From NCBI GenBank assembly GCA_045536815.1, contig JAZSOH010000027.1, forward strand, positions 1 through 51,285: 51,285 nucleotides of DNA, read 5' to 3'. Shown piece by piece: positions 1 through 8,195 of this stretch. Below the pieces are notes generated by a model. The model was not told the DNA's origin, did no database searches, and saw nothing but the letters and a program-made list of their open reading frames with translations. The DNA comes from UMGS1279 sp045536815 (GTDB lineage Bacteria; Bacillota; Clostridia; Oscillospirales; Acutalibacteraceae). Each line of letters opens with the position of its first letter. The first letter of the stretch is position 1. Made by a program: the position numbers and the translations under genes.

Positions 1-151
1 CTCGCGCTTCTCCGCACGAAAAATTCGGCGGCAGAAACGCTTTGCCCTTACAAAAAGAGAAATTTTTGTTTCGCCTAAGCCGCGAAGCGCCGTTATCCTA
101 ACGGATTACAAGCGACAAGGCAACGGCAAACGGAAATTTAATTTTTGTAAG
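1..151. repeat. GC-rich intergenic sequence at the window edge
   Basis: No convincing gene was seen here. The stretch is richer in G and C than the neighbouring coding DNA. It contains short imperfect palindromes, for example aaaaattt near 60-67 and cctaacgg near 96-103, and runs into the T-arm-like hairpin at 152-181. Its texture resembles the palindromic elements at 20599-20871 and 50826-51078, so it is probably the end of another intergenic repeat element cut by the window edge. It shares no long identical run with them that I could find. Confidence 0.35.
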
Positions 152-181
152 GTATGACAGGTTCAAGTCCTGTCACACTAA
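152..181. repeat. T-arm-like hairpin repeat, copy 1
   Basis: These 30 bases are identical to 20572-20601. The core is a seven-base loop TTCAAGT between ACAGG and CCTGT, exactly the shape of a tRNA T-arm, and 17 bases of it also occur in the T-arm of the initiator tRNA at 51135-51210. No full tRNA can be folded around it. It lies just upstream of the GntR promoter. Confidence 0.6.
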
Positions 182-199
182 CTGCAGTGGGGATTTTTG

Positions 200-248
200 T
201 TGACATTTTTGCGAAAATATTGTATCATTGTATTAGCGAGGTAATACA
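200..248 (+). promoter_or_regulatory. Promoter and GntR-type operator
   Basis: A consensus-like promoter is visible: TTGACA at 200-205, a 17-base spacer and TATCAT at 223-228. Directly after the -10 lies an inverted repeat, TGTATTA at 229-235 and TAATACA at 242-248, separated by six bases. YtrA-type GntR regulators bind palindromes of this kind beside their own promoters. The position over the transcription start suggests autorepression of the downstream regulator and transporter operon. The operator assignment is an inference. Confidence 0.7.
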
Positions 249-269
249 GTTTTAGAAGGGAGCACTAAA

Positions 270-629
270 ATGGATTGGTTTATTGACAAAAACAGGCCGA
301 TTTGCCCCCAGATATGCGAACAGCTTTGCCTTAGAATTGCGCGAGGCGATTTTGGACCGGAGGAAAAGCTTGCCTCTGTAAGAGAAATTGCGGTGGCGGC
401 GGGGGTTAACCCCAACACTGTACAACGTTCGCTTGAGGAGTTGGAAAAAACGGGGGTTCTCTACTCGGTTAGAGGTTCAGGTTGGTTCGTTGCCAAGGAT
501 ACCGCCTTGGCGAAGGAAGTTTACAGCAAAATTTTAGAGCAAAAAACAGCCGATTTTTTCGCAAGTATGAAAATTTTAGGTATGGACTCTAATTCGGTTA
601 AAAAATATATAGAGGAGTGGAAGATATGA
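270..629 (+). CDS. GntR family transcriptional regulator (YtrA type)
   Basis: The 119-residue protein has a winged-helix DNA-binding domain of GntR type at about residues 10-75 (ICEQLCLRIARGDFGPEEKL followed by VREIAVAAGVNPNTVQRSLE). Only a short helical tail follows, so there is no large ligand-binding domain; this is the YtrA subfamily layout. Such proteins usually repress an adjacent ABC transporter operon and sense cell-envelope stress or antibiotics. An AGAAGGGAG ribosome site precedes the ATG, and its stop overlaps the next gene's ATG as ATGA, so the genes are translationally coupled. The likely operator is the palindrome at 229-248. Confidence 0.9.
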   Translation: MDWFIDKNRPICPQICEQLCLRIARGDFGPEEKLASVREIAVAAGVNPNTVQRSLEELEKTGVLYSVRGSGWFVAKDTALAKEVYSKILEQKTADFFASMKILGMDSNSVKKYIEEWKI

Positions 630-1324
630 GTGAGATACTCAGCTGCAAAAATTTAGTTAAAAAGTACGGCAGCCTTACGGCACTAAACGACATTAGTTTT
701 TCGCTTGAAAGCGGCAAAATTGTAGGTCTTTTAGGTCCTAACGGCTCGGGCAAGACGACACTTATTAAAATTTTAAACGGGCTTCTTACCCCCACAAGAG
801 GTGAAGTTTTAGTAGATGGAAAAGCCATAGGTGTTGAAACAAAAAAGGTTGTAGCATATCTTCCCGACAACACCTATTTAAACTCTTGGATGACGGTTAA
901 TCAGATAGTTGAATATTTCGCAGATTTTTACCCTGATTTCCGCCCCGAAATTGCCTTTGAAATGCTCTCAAAATTAGACATTTCACCAAAAAGAAAGCTT
1001 AAAACCCTTTCAAAAGGTAATAAAGAAAAGGTTTGTCTTATTCTTGTAATGAGCCGAAACGCAAAGCTCTATGTTCTTGACGAGCCTATTGCGGGTGTTG
1101 ACCCTGCGGCCAGAGATTATGTTATTTCTACCATTATAAATAACTATAATCCCGAATCGACCATTATTATTTCTACCCATCTTATTGCCGATATTGAGCA
1201 GATTTTAGATGAAGTTATCTTCCTCAAAAACGGCGATATAGTTTTACAAAGCTCGGTTGATGAAATTCGCTCGGAACACGAAAAGAGCGTTGATGAGCTG
1301 TTCAGGGAGGTATTCAAATGGTAA
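626..1324 (+). CDS. ABC transporter ATP-binding protein
   Basis: This is a single nucleotide-binding domain of 232 residues. The Walker A motif is GPNGSGKTT (about residues 36-44), a degenerate signature lies in the TLSKGNKEKV region, Walker B is LYVLDEP and the switch histidine is in ISTHL. The signature is SKGNK rather than LSGGQ, as is common in YtrB-like exporters. ATG at 626 is chosen over GTG at 617 because GAGGAG at 612-617 is the ribosome site and the ATG overlaps the previous stop as ATGA. It energises the permease encoded next. The substrate is unknown; the regulator type suggests a stress- or antibiotic-responsive exporter. Confidence 0.92.
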   Translation: MSEILSCKNLVKKYGSLTALNDISFSLESGKIVGLLGPNGSGKTTLIKILNGLLTPTRGEVLVDGKAIGVETKKVVAYLPDNTYLNSWMTVNQIVEYFADFYPDFRPEIAFEMLSKLDISPKRKLKTLSKGNKEKVCLILVMSRNAKLYVLDEPIAGVDPAARDYVISTIINNYNPESTIIISTHLIADIEQILDEVIFLKNGDIVLQSSVDEIRSEHEKSVDELFREVFKW

Positions 1325-2127
1325 AGAAGCTATTTAAACACGAATTTCTCGCCTATGCGCGTATTATGAGCATAATTTACATAATTTTGCTTTCGTTTGC
1401 ACTTTTCGGAAGAGTTCTTATGTTTTTCGAGAACGATAGCACCGTATATACTATTATTTCTGTATTTTCAAATATTTCATATACTCTTTCAATTTTAGCT
1501 GCGCTTTCATTCTCTTTTGCTTTAGGTGTTGTAAGGTTTTATAAGAATCTTTTCACCTGTGAAGGATACCTTACATTCACACTTCCCATAACCCCGGCGC
1601 AGCATATTTGGGTTAAATCTCTAACTGCAATAAGCTTTAACTTAATCACTTGGGTTGTGATTTTAATTTCAGGCGCCATAAATACAGCAGGTGAAGTTTT
1701 CGCAGAAATTTTAAAAGCAATAGGTTATCTTTTAGGAAAGCTGTATGAAATTGCAAAAATGAACACTGTATTTTTCGGTATGGAACTTGGAGTGCTTCTT
1801 TTAGTTTCTTCTTTTAGCGGCATTTTACTTTATTACACATTTATTTCTATAGGTCAGCTTTCAAAGAAAAACCGAGTTCTTGCGGCGGTTGGTTCGTATT
1901 TTGTTTTCCAGGTTGCCACGCAAATTATTTCCTCTGTTTTTGCTGTTGTTGTTTCTATAATGGCAGAAAACGGAGCCTTAGATAAACTTGGTGAGGTTAT
2001 TTCAATAAATATTACCACAACTATCCATATAGCATTTTGCGGTTTAATTCTGCTTAGCGCTATATTTGCTTTAGCTTTGTTCTTTGTGATTAAACACATA
2101 ATTACAAAGAAGCTTAACCTTGAATAG
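1318..2127 (+). CDS. ABC transporter permease protein
   Basis: This 269-residue integral membrane protein has about six hydrophobic segments (near residues 15-35, 40-70, 100-125, 155-180, 185-215 and 235-260). It overlaps the ATPase gene by seven bases, which places it as the membrane half of the same transporter. It has no extracytoplasmic binding-protein fold and no recognisable specificity motif. The layout of regulator, ATPase and membrane protein matches the YtrAB-like systems of Firmicutes, where the pump responds to wall-active compounds. The substrate cannot be read from the sequence. Confidence 0.85.
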   Translation: MVKKLFKHEFLAYARIMSIIYIILLSFALFGRVLMFFENDSTVYTIISVFSNISYTLSILAALSFSFALGVVRFYKNLFTCEGYLTFTLPITPAQHIWVKSLTAISFNLITWVVILISGAINTAGEVFAEILKAIGYLLGKLYEIAKMNTVFFGMELGVLLLVSSFSGILLYYTFISIGQLSKKNRVLAAVGSYFVFQVATQIISSVFAVVVSIMAENGALDKLGEVISINITTTIHIAFCGLILLSAIFALALFFVIKHIITKKLNLE

Positions 2128-2138
2128 GGGGCTCTATT

Positions 2139-2879
2139 ATGAAAAAATCAGTTAAAGTATTATCTCTTATTATTTCAGTTATCTTTTGCTTTTCGCTTTG
2201 CGGTTGTATCAATTTAGATAATTTTCGTGATATGAGAGCGTCTATTACAAAAGAGGGCAATATTAAACTTTATGATGGAAGTGAATATAAGCTTCTGCCC
2301 GAGTGTGAAGAGCTTTGTCCCGACTTTATAAATAGTGAGGAGGAAGTTTTTGTGGTAGAGGAAGAAGTTCCCTTGCTTCTTACCGTCATTTCGGAAACCT
2401 CCTTTTCTAAGTCGACGGATGGTTTGTTTTTGCAGGATAATTCTAGAGATAGCTTAGTTTACTATTGCCGTACCGATGTTTATGACAGTGTACTAGAGCG
2501 CATAAAAAACGGTTTTACACCTGAACTTTGCGGTTATTACTATTTTGACTTTGACAGCCAAAAAGAGTGCTTCTACAGTCTAACCGAGGCCGAAGCTGAG
2601 GCCGTAAACGAGGTTTATAAAACTGTAACACCGGAAAATGTACCCGAGGCCGCTGAGCTTTCCTACGATTATTCAGCTTCTCTTTATCTTCTCTCAAAAG
2701 ACAAACTTTTTATGAAAGATTTTGTGAGTGTCAGTGTGCTCGAAGGAAAATATTATCTTGTTAATTACGAATCAAATCCTATTATGATTTATAATGTACC
2801 CAAAAAGTTTGAAAAAGAAGCCCAGTCCATTCTCGAAAAGCAAATCGAGAGCGATGAACTATGGGAAGAAGTATGGTAA
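2139..2879 (+). CDS. Putative lipoprotein of unknown function
   Basis: The 246-residue protein begins with a lipoprotein signal peptide: KK charges, a hydrophobic stretch and the lipobox SLCGC with lipidation at about Cys 23. The mature part is acidic, with many Glu and Asp residues, and carries no domain that I recognise. It starts 11 bases after the permease with a GGGGG-type ribosome site, so it is in the same operon and is probably an outer-face accessory of the transporter or a stress sensor. A strong terminator follows at 2904. Confidence 0.75.
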   Translation: MKKSVKVLSLIISVIFCFSLCGCINLDNFRDMRASITKEGNIKLYDGSEYKLLPECEELCPDFINSEEEVFVVEEEVPLLLTVISETSFSKSTDGLFLQDNSRDSLVYYCRTDVYDSVLERIKNGFTPELCGYYYFDFDSQKECFYSLTEAEAEAVNEVYKTVTPENVPEAAELSYDYSASLYLLSKDKLFMKDFVSVSVLEGKYYLVNYESNPIMIYNVPKKFEKEAQSILEKQIESDELWEEVW

Positions 2880-2903
2880 AATACATCACAAAAAAATAAG
2901 CAA

Positions 2904-2933
2904 CCCCGCCCGAAATATAAGGGCGGGGTTTTT
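2904..2933 (+). terminator. Rho-independent terminator of the GntR-ABC operon
   Basis: CCCCGCCC at 2904-2911 pairs with GGGCGGGG at 2921-2928 around a nine-base loop, followed by a T run. It closes the four-gene operon. Confidence 0.9.
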
Positions 2934-2967
2934 GTTGCAGTTTGGATAATGAAATGATATAATTTAA

Positions 2968-3087
2968 TATTATCTTAGCGGCATTAACGCAATTATTACA
3001 GAATGGCTTAAAAACGGTTGCGAGGAATCAATTAAGGAGATTTCACAAATAATAACTGTATGTATTTATGGAAAGAGAGTAGATTAA
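2968..3087 (+). pseudogene. C-terminal remnant of a TetR family regulator
   Basis: One plus-strand frame encodes about 39 residues that end in a normal TAA but have a stop just before and no start codon. The peptide contains SGINAIITEWLKNGCEESIK, the typical last helices of TetR family ligand-binding domains (hydrophobic run, W-x-x-x-G, then E-S-x-x-E-I). The N-terminal helix-turn-helix and most of the protein are missing, so this is a decayed gene fragment. It lies between two terminators. The family call rests on motif memory. Confidence 0.6.
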
Positions 3088-3112
3088 CAACTTTAAAAAA
3101 TAGTTATTTGTT

Positions 3113-3152
3113 AAAAAACAGAGAGGTGATATCACCTCTCTGTTTTTTTGAA
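3113..3152 (-). terminator. Terminator of the secreted-protein gene
   Basis: The perfect palindrome AACAGAGAGGTGAT/ATCACCTCTCTGTT is flanked by A and T runs on either side. It lies just past the stop of the minus-strand gene at 3155 and could work in both directions. Confidence 0.85.
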
Positions 3153-3154
3153 AC

Positions 3155-5332
3155 CTATTTAGTTTTTATGTAACTTATGGGCGATAGAGTTGAATAATAA
3201 TTTTTGCCATCCACCTTTTTGTAAGTACGAACCCTTACATAATAGGCGGTTTTTCTTTTAAGGCCTGTAAGATTAACGCTGCCCGTAGTGTTTTTTGTTA
3301 TCCACTTAACCTTGGCATTTTTAAAAGATTTACTTGTAGAATATTCTATTCTATAACCCGTAGCTTCAGTGGCGGATTTTCGGGACACATAAACCTTTAT
3401 GATAGTTTTGGCAGGGGTAAGCTTAAGAATTCTTGTAGCATTTGGGTTAATTTTAAAGGTTTTTTCTATTTCGCCGAAATATTTGCCTTTACCCTTTATT
3501 ATTACCCTAGCCGTTCCCACCTTCAGGTTGTTTTTATAAGTTACAGTATAATCTATTCCGTTTTTAAGCTTTGTTTTGCCATGAGTAACAGTTACGGCGG
3601 GTTTAATCGCCTTGCCTGTGTAGGCTTTGTTACTTATTGTGCCAACCTTTGCATAGTAAGAAAGAGAATAAAAAGTCTTTTTAAAGCTTGTACCATTTTT
3701 AGAAAAACTTGCGGTAGCACTTATAATTTCACCCTGCGAATATTTAACATTGTCTGTAAAGAAATTATAGTCTTGACCTGTTTTTAGCGTTGTGCCCGAC
3801 GAGTTTTTTAAAATTGGAGATAAAAACGGAAAACCATTGAGGCTTGTGGTGGTAAAAACTTCTGCCGAAAGCTTCTCCTTTTTAAAACAGTATCCGCAGC
3901 TTAGACATTTTGTGATTTGGGCTCCGCTATTATCAAAGGTTACCGATGTTTGCTCGGGCGTATTTTTGTGTGCCGTTTTTTCTTTAACATCACCGCAGAC
4001 CGTACATTCGCTCCAATGATACTTACTGTTGCTTTTTGTTACGTAGTTATGCGAATCATTAACGGTAATTTTTGTTGTCTTGCCTAAATCAGAAACACTT
4101 ATACTGTAAAAAGTAATGTCATTGCTTTTGTAGGTGTACCACTGAACTTTCCCGTTTGCGACGATAGGGGAACAGTCGGAAAGGTGGCCGTTAAGAGTTC
4201 TTATCGCACCATGCTTTTCGCCTTTATCGTTTAAAACTACGTAATATACCTTCTCGCCTTGACTCCAAAGCAGCATATAATATTTGCTTGAAACTTTTAT
4301 AAGGTGTGGAGTTGTTGCGGTATATTCATTAGGTCTAGGCTCGGCCAAATAATATATTTTAGGGGTTGCTCCGTTTTTATCTACTGTTGATACAAATATC
4401 TTTTGTAGGCCCGAACCATCATTTTTAGAAGTTCCCGCAACTATATAGCTACTGTTTGTTATTTCAAAAGCTCCAACCGTCACTCCTGTATAGTTGCCGC
4501 CTATAACACCCGGAATTTCCAGCATGTTGACCGTTTTTTCTACGCCCATTCTTTTATAATATATAAATGAATTAGGTTCGTACTTTATTAATACTACAGC
4601 TCTGGGGTGCGCGTCGCCGTGATCTACCGCCACCAAATTTTCGCCATCATATTTAATAAACTGGTTAAAGGAATGACTTACGTAACCGTCCCAAACTATA
4701 TTAGATACTATATGACGGGAATTGATAATCTCCATTGTTTTTGTATCTATTGAGAAGGTTAAATTTGCTTGGTGCCTTTGGCCATCTGAACTGATATACA
4801 TCTCGTGGCAGGTTCTTACTATAAGTGTGCCGTCCTTATATGTAAACCTTGCGCTGCCACCTTTAAATGGTGTGGTTGTGTTTGCTCCGTACAACCCAAC
4901 GCTACCAAGACGTTTCCAACGTTTATTATACTTAGTAACCCTGAAAACCTCTTTATTATCGTCCTGTTCTATATTGCCCTGAGCCGTTAAAACGTAAAAA
5001 CCGTCTTCTGCTTCATAAAAACCTCCAAAAAGGGGAAGTTCTTTTTCTATTGTTACCGTCTTAAGTATTTCATACTTTGGAGTATAGTAGGTGGCGTAAA
5101 AAAAGTCGCTACTGAAAGGTGTGTTTGCGGGGTAGGTAACGGTCATTAAATTGCCGGTGCTTCGCTCTGACAAATATGACTTTATAGGCCTGTACCAAAA
5201 ACCATGATTGTAATCTTGATACTCGATATTATCACCCCATAAATCAGTCGTGGCTTTATGGGCTAAGGCCGAAAAGGGAAGTGCGGTTACGAGTAATATT
5301 ATAACCAAAACTGCAGAAATTATACGTTTCAT
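3155..5332 (-). CDS. Large secreted protein with zinc-ribbon-like and fibronectin III-like C-terminal modules
   Basis: ATG at 5332 is preferred because AAGGAG lies just upstream and because it begins directly with a signal peptide (MKRIISAVLVIILL, cleavage near SALA-HKA). The 725-residue product has an N-terminal half with repeated strand patterns suggestive of a beta-propeller (about residues 40-400). A Cys-rich stretch follows (CTVCG and CLSCGYC, near 450-485), as often seen between modules of Clostridia surface proteins. Next come an immunoglobulin-like module with a YTGKAIKP motif (about 550-620) and a fibronectin type III-like domain at the end. There is no sortase motif and no membrane anchor, so it is probably released or held non-covalently. 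No catalytic motif is recognised. Confidence 0.75.
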   Translation of the reverse strand: MKRIISAVLVIILLVTALPFSALAHKATTDLWGDNIEYQDYNHGFWYRPIKSYLSERSTGNLMTVTYPANTPFSSDFFYATYYTPKYEILKTVTIEKELPLFGGFYEAEDGFYVLTAQGNIEQDDNKEVFRVTKYNKRWKRLGSVGLYGANTTTPFKGGSARFTYKDGTLIVRTCHEMYISSDGQRHQANLTFSIDTKTMEIINSRHIVSNIVWDGYVSHSFNQFIKYDGENLVAVDHGDAHPRAVVLIKYEPNSFIYYKRMGVEKTVNMLEIPGVIGGNYTGVTVGAFEITNSSYIVAGTSKNDGSGLQKIFVSTVDKNGATPKIYYLAEPRPNEYTATTPHLIKVSSKYYMLLWSQGEKVYYVVLNDKGEKHGAIRTLNGHLSDCSPIVANGKVQWYTYKSNDITFYSISVSDLGKTTKITVNDSHNYVTKSNSKYHWSECTVCGDVKEKTAHKNTPEQTSVTFDNSGAQITKCLSCGYCFKKEKLSAEVFTTTSLNGFPFLSPILKNSSGTTLKTGQDYNFFTDNVKYSQGEIISATASFSKNGTSFKKTFYSLSYYAKVGTISNKAYTGKAIKPAVTVTHGKTKLKNGIDYTVTYKNNLKVGTARVIIKGKGKYFGEIEKTFKINPNATRILKLTPAKTIIKVYVSRKSATEATGYRIEYSTSKSFKNAKVKWITKNTTGSVNLTGLKRKTAYYVRVRTYKKVDGKNYYSTLSPISYIKTK

Positions 5333-5342
5333 ACTTTTCTCC

Positions 5343-6236
5343 TTAATACCTTTTAATGTTTTTAAACTCAAGCGATTGCTTAAATTCGCTTGGGCTCATT
5401 TTTGTCATTCTTTTAAATACACGGGAAAAATACTGCGGGTTGTCAAAGTCTAAAAGGGCAGATATTTGGGAAAAATTGAGATTATCTTCTCTTATAAGCA
5501 TTTTTGCTTTATCGATTTTAATTCTCATCATATACCCCGCCAAGGTTTCGCCGCACTGGCTGTGAAAAAGTTTACTCAAATAACTCTTACTGTAGCCAAC
5601 TTTTTTGCAAATATCGGCAACATGAATGGTTTTTTCTATGTTATCTCCTATATACTGCTTTATCTGGGTTACGAGATGGTTTTCCATACTCTCTTTTGAG
5701 GGAAATATTTGCGTTTCTCCCTTTTTTGTTATATCACGAACAAGCAAAATTAAAAGTTGTTCCAAATAGGTTTTTATTAGCTGTTCGCCGCCGAAAGGTG
5801 CATCTTCCTTTCGTTTGAGTTTTTTCAAATTGGGATTATTTTTAGAGAGCAAATAAACGCGCTCCGCCTCTTTTATAATTGAAGACAAAAAAGGTCTTAA
5901 ATCTTTTTTTAAAACAGTTTGGAATTTTTCGAAATACTGCATAGTAGGACTATCGCAAACAAAGGAAATTACAAAGAAGTTCGGAGATGAGTCAAGAGCC
6001 CTTATAGAATGGAATTCATCGGGTTGATGAAAAATGAGTTCCCCTTGTTTTAAGGCAATATATTCATCGTCTCTTTTTATTTCGACTGCGCCCTTATCAA
6101 CATAAACCATTTCCCAAAAGTCATGGCTCTCACCATCAAAAACGAAGTTGCGGTCAAACTCGTAATAATGCGCAGTTACAATTTTTGAAACGTTAATAAC
6201 TCTTTGAAATTTTGTTTTTATATATGTAGCTTTCAT
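5343..6236 (-). CDS. AraC family transcriptional regulator with cupin sensor domain
   Basis: The 297-residue protein has an N-terminal cupin-like barrel (about residues 20-110; HDFWEMVYVDKG and GELIFHQPDEFH) that usually binds a sugar-like effector. A C-terminal pair of helix-turn-helix motifs (about 190-290) includes VADICKKVGYSKSYLSKLFH and the signature DNPQYFSRVFKRMTKMSPSEF. It is divergent from the sugar operon at 6369, so it is the likely activator of that operon. The operon's -35 region is poor, which fits activator dependence. The inducer is probably the operon's substrate or an intermediate. Confidence 0.93.
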   Translation of the reverse strand: MKATYIKTKFQRVINVSKIVTAHYYEFDRNFVFDGESHDFWEMVYVDKGAVEIKRDDEYIALKQGELIFHQPDEFHSIRALDSSPNFFVISFVCDSPTMQYFEKFQTVLKKDLRPFLSSIIKEAERVYLLSKNNPNLKKLKRKEDAPFGGEQLIKTYLEQLLILLVRDITKKGETQIFPSKESMENHLVTQIKQYIGDNIEKTIHVADICKKVGYSKSYLSKLFHSQCGETLAGYMMRIKIDKAKMLIREDNLNFSQISALLDFDNPQYFSRVFKRMTKMSPSEFKQSLEFKNIKRY

Positions 6237-6368
6237 AATTATCCCCTAACTAAAAATCTTAGTGCACAAAAATGAACATTTTGGGTAAAAAAATATATCC
6301 TTAAAAATTATATTTTGTTTTATAATTATAATATCACAAAACACAAATAATTACAAGGAGGTATTGTG
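6237..6368 (+). promoter_or_regulatory. Divergent control region of AraC gene and sugar operon
   Basis: This AT-rich region lies between the two starts. TATAAT at 6327-6332 is a good -10 for the operon, but no TTGACA-like hexamer lies 17 bases upstream, as expected for a promoter needing AraC-type activation. AAGGAGG at 6355-6361 is the ribosome site for the first operon gene. No clear repeated half-sites could be defined by eye. Confidence 0.5.
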
Positions 6369-7208
6369 ATGAAAAAAGGTATTAGCATTTGGTCATTTCC
6401 TATAGACACTTTAGAAAACAACTTCAAGCTCGCTAAAAAGGCAGGTTTTGAGGGTGTAGAGGTTGCTTTAGACAAAACCGGCGAGGTTTCTTTAGAATCA
6501 ACCGAAAAGGATTTGCTTGAAGTAAAAACCAAAGCAAATGACAATGGTATTGAACTTTATAGCGTCGCAAGTGGACTTTATTGGGACTATTGGCTCAACG
6601 ATGATGACCCCGCAGTTCGCCAAAAGGCAAAAGACGTTGTTAAAAAACATCTCGAAACCGCGAGCATCCTCGGCTGTGAGACCATCCTTGTTATTCCCGG
6701 CACGGTAAATGCAGATTTTGCTGCTCCCGGAAAGGTTATCGACTATGAAACTACATATCAAAGAAGCTTAGAAGCTATCACCGAGCTTAAAGAATATGCA
6801 GAAAAATACAAGGTGGAAATTGGTCTTGAAAACGTTTGGAACAAATTCCTTGTTTCGCCTATGGAAATGCGCGATTTTATCGATAAGGTAGACAGCAAAT
6901 ATGTTGGCAGCTACTTTGACGTAGGAAACGTTTTATTTAACGGATATCCTGAACACTGGATTAAGGTGCTTGGCGGCCGTATTAAAAAAGTTCATTTCAA
7001 AGACTATAGAATTGCCGCAGGCGGACTTCACGGCTTTGTTGACCTTCTTGCAGGTGATATTAACTATCCCGAAGTTATGAAGGCTCTTGAAGAAGTAGGT
7101 TATAACGGTTGGGTTAGTGCAGAAATGATTCCTAACTACACCCACTATACCGAAACTATTATTTACAACACATCCAACGCGATGGATAGAATTTTAGGGA
7201 GGAAATAA
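6369..7208 (+). CDS. Sugar phosphate isomerase/epimerase family protein (TIM barrel)
   Basis: The 279-residue protein is of the xylose isomerase-like TIM-barrel family: FEGVEVALD near the N-terminus, GLENVWNKF in the middle, FDVGNVLF, KVHFKDYR and WVSAEMIP toward the end. These Glu, Asp and His residues normally bind a divalent metal. Family members isomerise or epimerise sugars and inositols, or act on 3-keto-glycosides. ATG at 6369 follows AAGGAGG. It opens a seven-gene operon in which two Gfo/Idh oxidoreductases follow closely, the pairing known from 3-keto sugar and inositol catabolism. The exact substrate is not evident. Confidence 0.88.
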   Translation: MKKGISIWSFPIDTLENNFKLAKKAGFEGVEVALDKTGEVSLESTEKDLLEVKTKANDNGIELYSVASGLYWDYWLNDDDPAVRQKAKDVVKKHLETASILGCETILVIPGTVNADFAAPGKVIDYETTYQRSLEAITELKEYAEKYKVEIGLENVWNKFLVSPMEMRDFIDKVDSKYVGSYFDVGNVLFNGYPEHWIKVLGGRIKKVHFKDYRIAAGGLHGFVDLLAGDINYPEVMKALEEVGYNGWVSAEMIPNYTHYTETIIYNTSNAMDRILGRK

Positions 7209-7211
7209 ACT

Positions 7212-8195
7212 ATGTTAAAGGTTGGTCTTATTGGTTGTGGCTTTATGGGCCAAATGCACGCTAACTGTTATAAGAATATTGAGGGTGTTACCCTTGCAGC
7301 GGTTGCCGATATTCGAAACGAAAAAGCTGTTGCCCTTGCAGAAGGTACTGATGCAGTTATTTACGGTGACGGTATGGAGCTTATCGCAAATGCAGATGTT
7401 GACGTAATTGATATTTGTCTTCCTACATATTTACACGCCAAATATGCACTGGCTGCTATGGAAAAGGTTAGCCATCTGTTTGTAGAAAAACCTGTTACAC
7501 TTACCATTAAAGAGGGTAAGGCTTTAATTAAAAAGAGCAAGGAAACCGGCTGTAGTGTTCAAATTGGTCAGGTTATTCGCTTTTGGGATGAGTATGTTGC
7601 ACTTAAAGGCATCGTAGACGAGGGCAAATTCGGCAAGATTATAAACGCTAACTTTAAAAGACTTAGCCCCCGTCCCGACTGGGGTTGGAACAACTGGCTT
7701 TTAGATTTTTCGCTTTCTGGCGGCGCAGGTCAGGACCTTCATATTCACGATGTTGACTATGTTTTGTCTTTACTTGGCAAGCCGAAGAAGTTCTATTCGG
7801 TTAAAAATACACTTGGTGAAAAATATTCGTATGTTAATACTCTTATGCAGTATGAAGATTGCTGTGTAACAGTAGAGGGTACTTGGGACCTTCCTTCTAC
7901 ACACGCTTTTGATGCAGGCTTCCGTGTTGTTTTTGAAAACGCAGTTGTAGAAAATGCGGGCGGCAAGTTTATGCTTTACACAAAAGACGGCGCAGAAGAA
8001 ATCGCTATTGAGAAAAAGGTTCTTGCAGGCGGCGAGGCTGCCGGCGGCAACATTTCTGACCTTGGCGGATACTATAACGAGCTTGTATATTTTTGCGAGT
8101 GTGCTAAAGAAGGGAAGAAGATTGAAAAGGCAGAGCTTTCTTCTGCGGTTGATTCTCTTAAATTCTTAATGAAGGAGCTTTCTTTCAATGCTTAG
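7212..8195 (+). CDS. Gfo/Idh/MocA family oxidoreductase (first copy)
   Basis: The 327-residue protein has an N-terminal Rossmann fold with the dinucleotide motif GLIGCGFMGQMHANC (residues 4-18) and the hallmark EKPVTLT (about 93-99), whose Lys is catalytic in the family. The C-terminal domain carries GGAGQDLHIHDVDYVLSL, with the conserved D-x-x-x-H catalytic region. Such enzymes oxidise or reduce a ring hydroxyl of a sugar or inositol with NAD(P). The gene starts three bases after the previous stop and overlaps the next gene by eight bases. Confidence 0.93.
   Translation: MLKVGLIGCGFMGQMHANCYKNIEGVTLAAVADIRNEKAVALAEGTDAVIYGDGMELIANADVDVIDICLPTYLHAKYALAAMEKVSHLFVEKPVTLTIKEGKALIKKSKETGCSVQIGQVIRFWDEYVALKGIVDEGKFGKIINANFKRLSPRPDWGWNNWLLDFSLSGGAGQDLHIHDVDYVLSLLGKPKKFYSVKNTLGEKYSYVNTLMQYEDCCVTVEGTWDLPSTHAFDAGFRVVFENAVVENAGGKFMLYTKDGAEEIAIEKKVLAGGEAAGGNISDLGGYYNELVYFCECAKEGKKIEKAELSSAVDSLKFLMKELSFNA

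Noticed and set aside
152..181. Partial tRNA gene
   Set aside because: Only a T-arm shape is present. No matching 5' acceptor strand or anticodon arm lies upstream and no CCA follows.
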